Shown here piece after piece: positions 61,508 through 61,606 of a stretch of 61,606 bases of DNA. A model generated the notes under the pieces. That model was not told where the DNA came from. It was given only the letters and a program-made list of their open reading frames with translations, and did no database searches. The translations under genes were made by a program, and so were the position numbers. Source of the DNA: Cyanobacteria bacterium REEB67 (lineage in GTDB: Bacteria > Cyanobacteriota > Vampirovibrionia > Obscuribacterales > Obscuribacteraceae); NCBI GenBank assembly GCA_018971775.1, contig JAGXAB010000032.1, forward strand, positions 1 through 61,606, read 5' to 3'. How positions within the stretch are numbered: the first letter of the stretch is position 1; the number at the start of each line of letters is the position of its first letter.

Positions 61508-61606
61508 AGCGGCCCAATGACTGGAGTTAATCTTTTCAGCAATTACTTTTGCTAATTTGCATTTTGGATTTCTAGATCACCGAAGAACGAGGCTATTCAG
61601 CGCATA

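Overview
The window looks like chromosomal DNA from a diderm, probably environmental, bacterium of moderate GC. Signs of an outer membrane are a POTRA-repeat protein, lipoproteins and Tat-exported DUF1800/DUF1501 proteins. An LCP (LytR-CpsA-Psr) protein sits beside many signalling and repeat proteins: PAS-Ser/Thr kinases, hybrid histidine kinases, Sel1, TPR and WG repeats. This mixture resembles the Melainabacteria/Obscuribacterales (Cyanobacteria-related) lineage, but that is inference and no marker gene (rRNA, ribosomal protein) is present to prove it. I found no tRNA, rRNA, CRISPR array or intact insertion sequence. Layout. 0-5 kb: the end of an arsenate reductase overlapping an ACR3 arsenite pump, then a membrane protein-DUF1800-DUF1501 operon. 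5-16 kb: a CheY-like regulator, a DUF6745 pair, a POTRA-only protein, a small XRE regulator, DUF1304, YbjQ-like and royal-jelly-like exported proteins, a His-rich small exported protein and an MFS/LCP pair. 16-24 kb: a decayed Ser/Thr kinase, gluconokinase with a sugar-acid type MFS transporter, an SDR enzyme behind a clear promoter/operator, and a divergent aldo-keto reductase/AraC pair. 24-36 kb: accessory region rich in hypothetical and broken genes (S41 peptidase, YafQ toxin, a decayed unknown gene) plus Sel1, AlkD-like, VOC, SRPBCC-coiled-coil and tandem VHL-beta-domain proteins. 36-54 kb: a large Ala/Gly-rich protein, a diverged RelA/SpoT-like protein, a PAS-kinase followed by a REC-histidine kinase, an FMN reductase, a GIN-domain lipoprotein, an MFS exporter, an orphan sigma-region-4 protein overlapping a broken beta-lactamase-like gene, a membrane histidine kinase with its OmpR-type regulator, an M23-like protein, an SGNH hydrolase, an HPt protein and an S41 peptidase. 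54.9-60.6 kb: one minus-strand run of about ten uncharacterised, mostly small or membrane-anchored genes with strong ribosome sites and strong hairpin terminators; 55.0-58.2 kb is visibly richer in GC than its flanks. How they may work together. Phosphotransfer parts (REC-only, REC-HK, HK, OmpR regulator, HPt, PAS-STPK) are dense between 38 and 52 kb and could feed one another, although only the HK/OmpR pair is a confident cognate pair. Gene decay is a striking theme: six genes or gene relics carry stops, frameshifts or internal deletions while their remains are still readable. The best candidates for undescribed biology are the 55-60.5 kb cluster, the RelA/SpoT-like protein, the VHL-domain protein next to a decayed gene, and the AlkD/VOC/SRPBCC operon.
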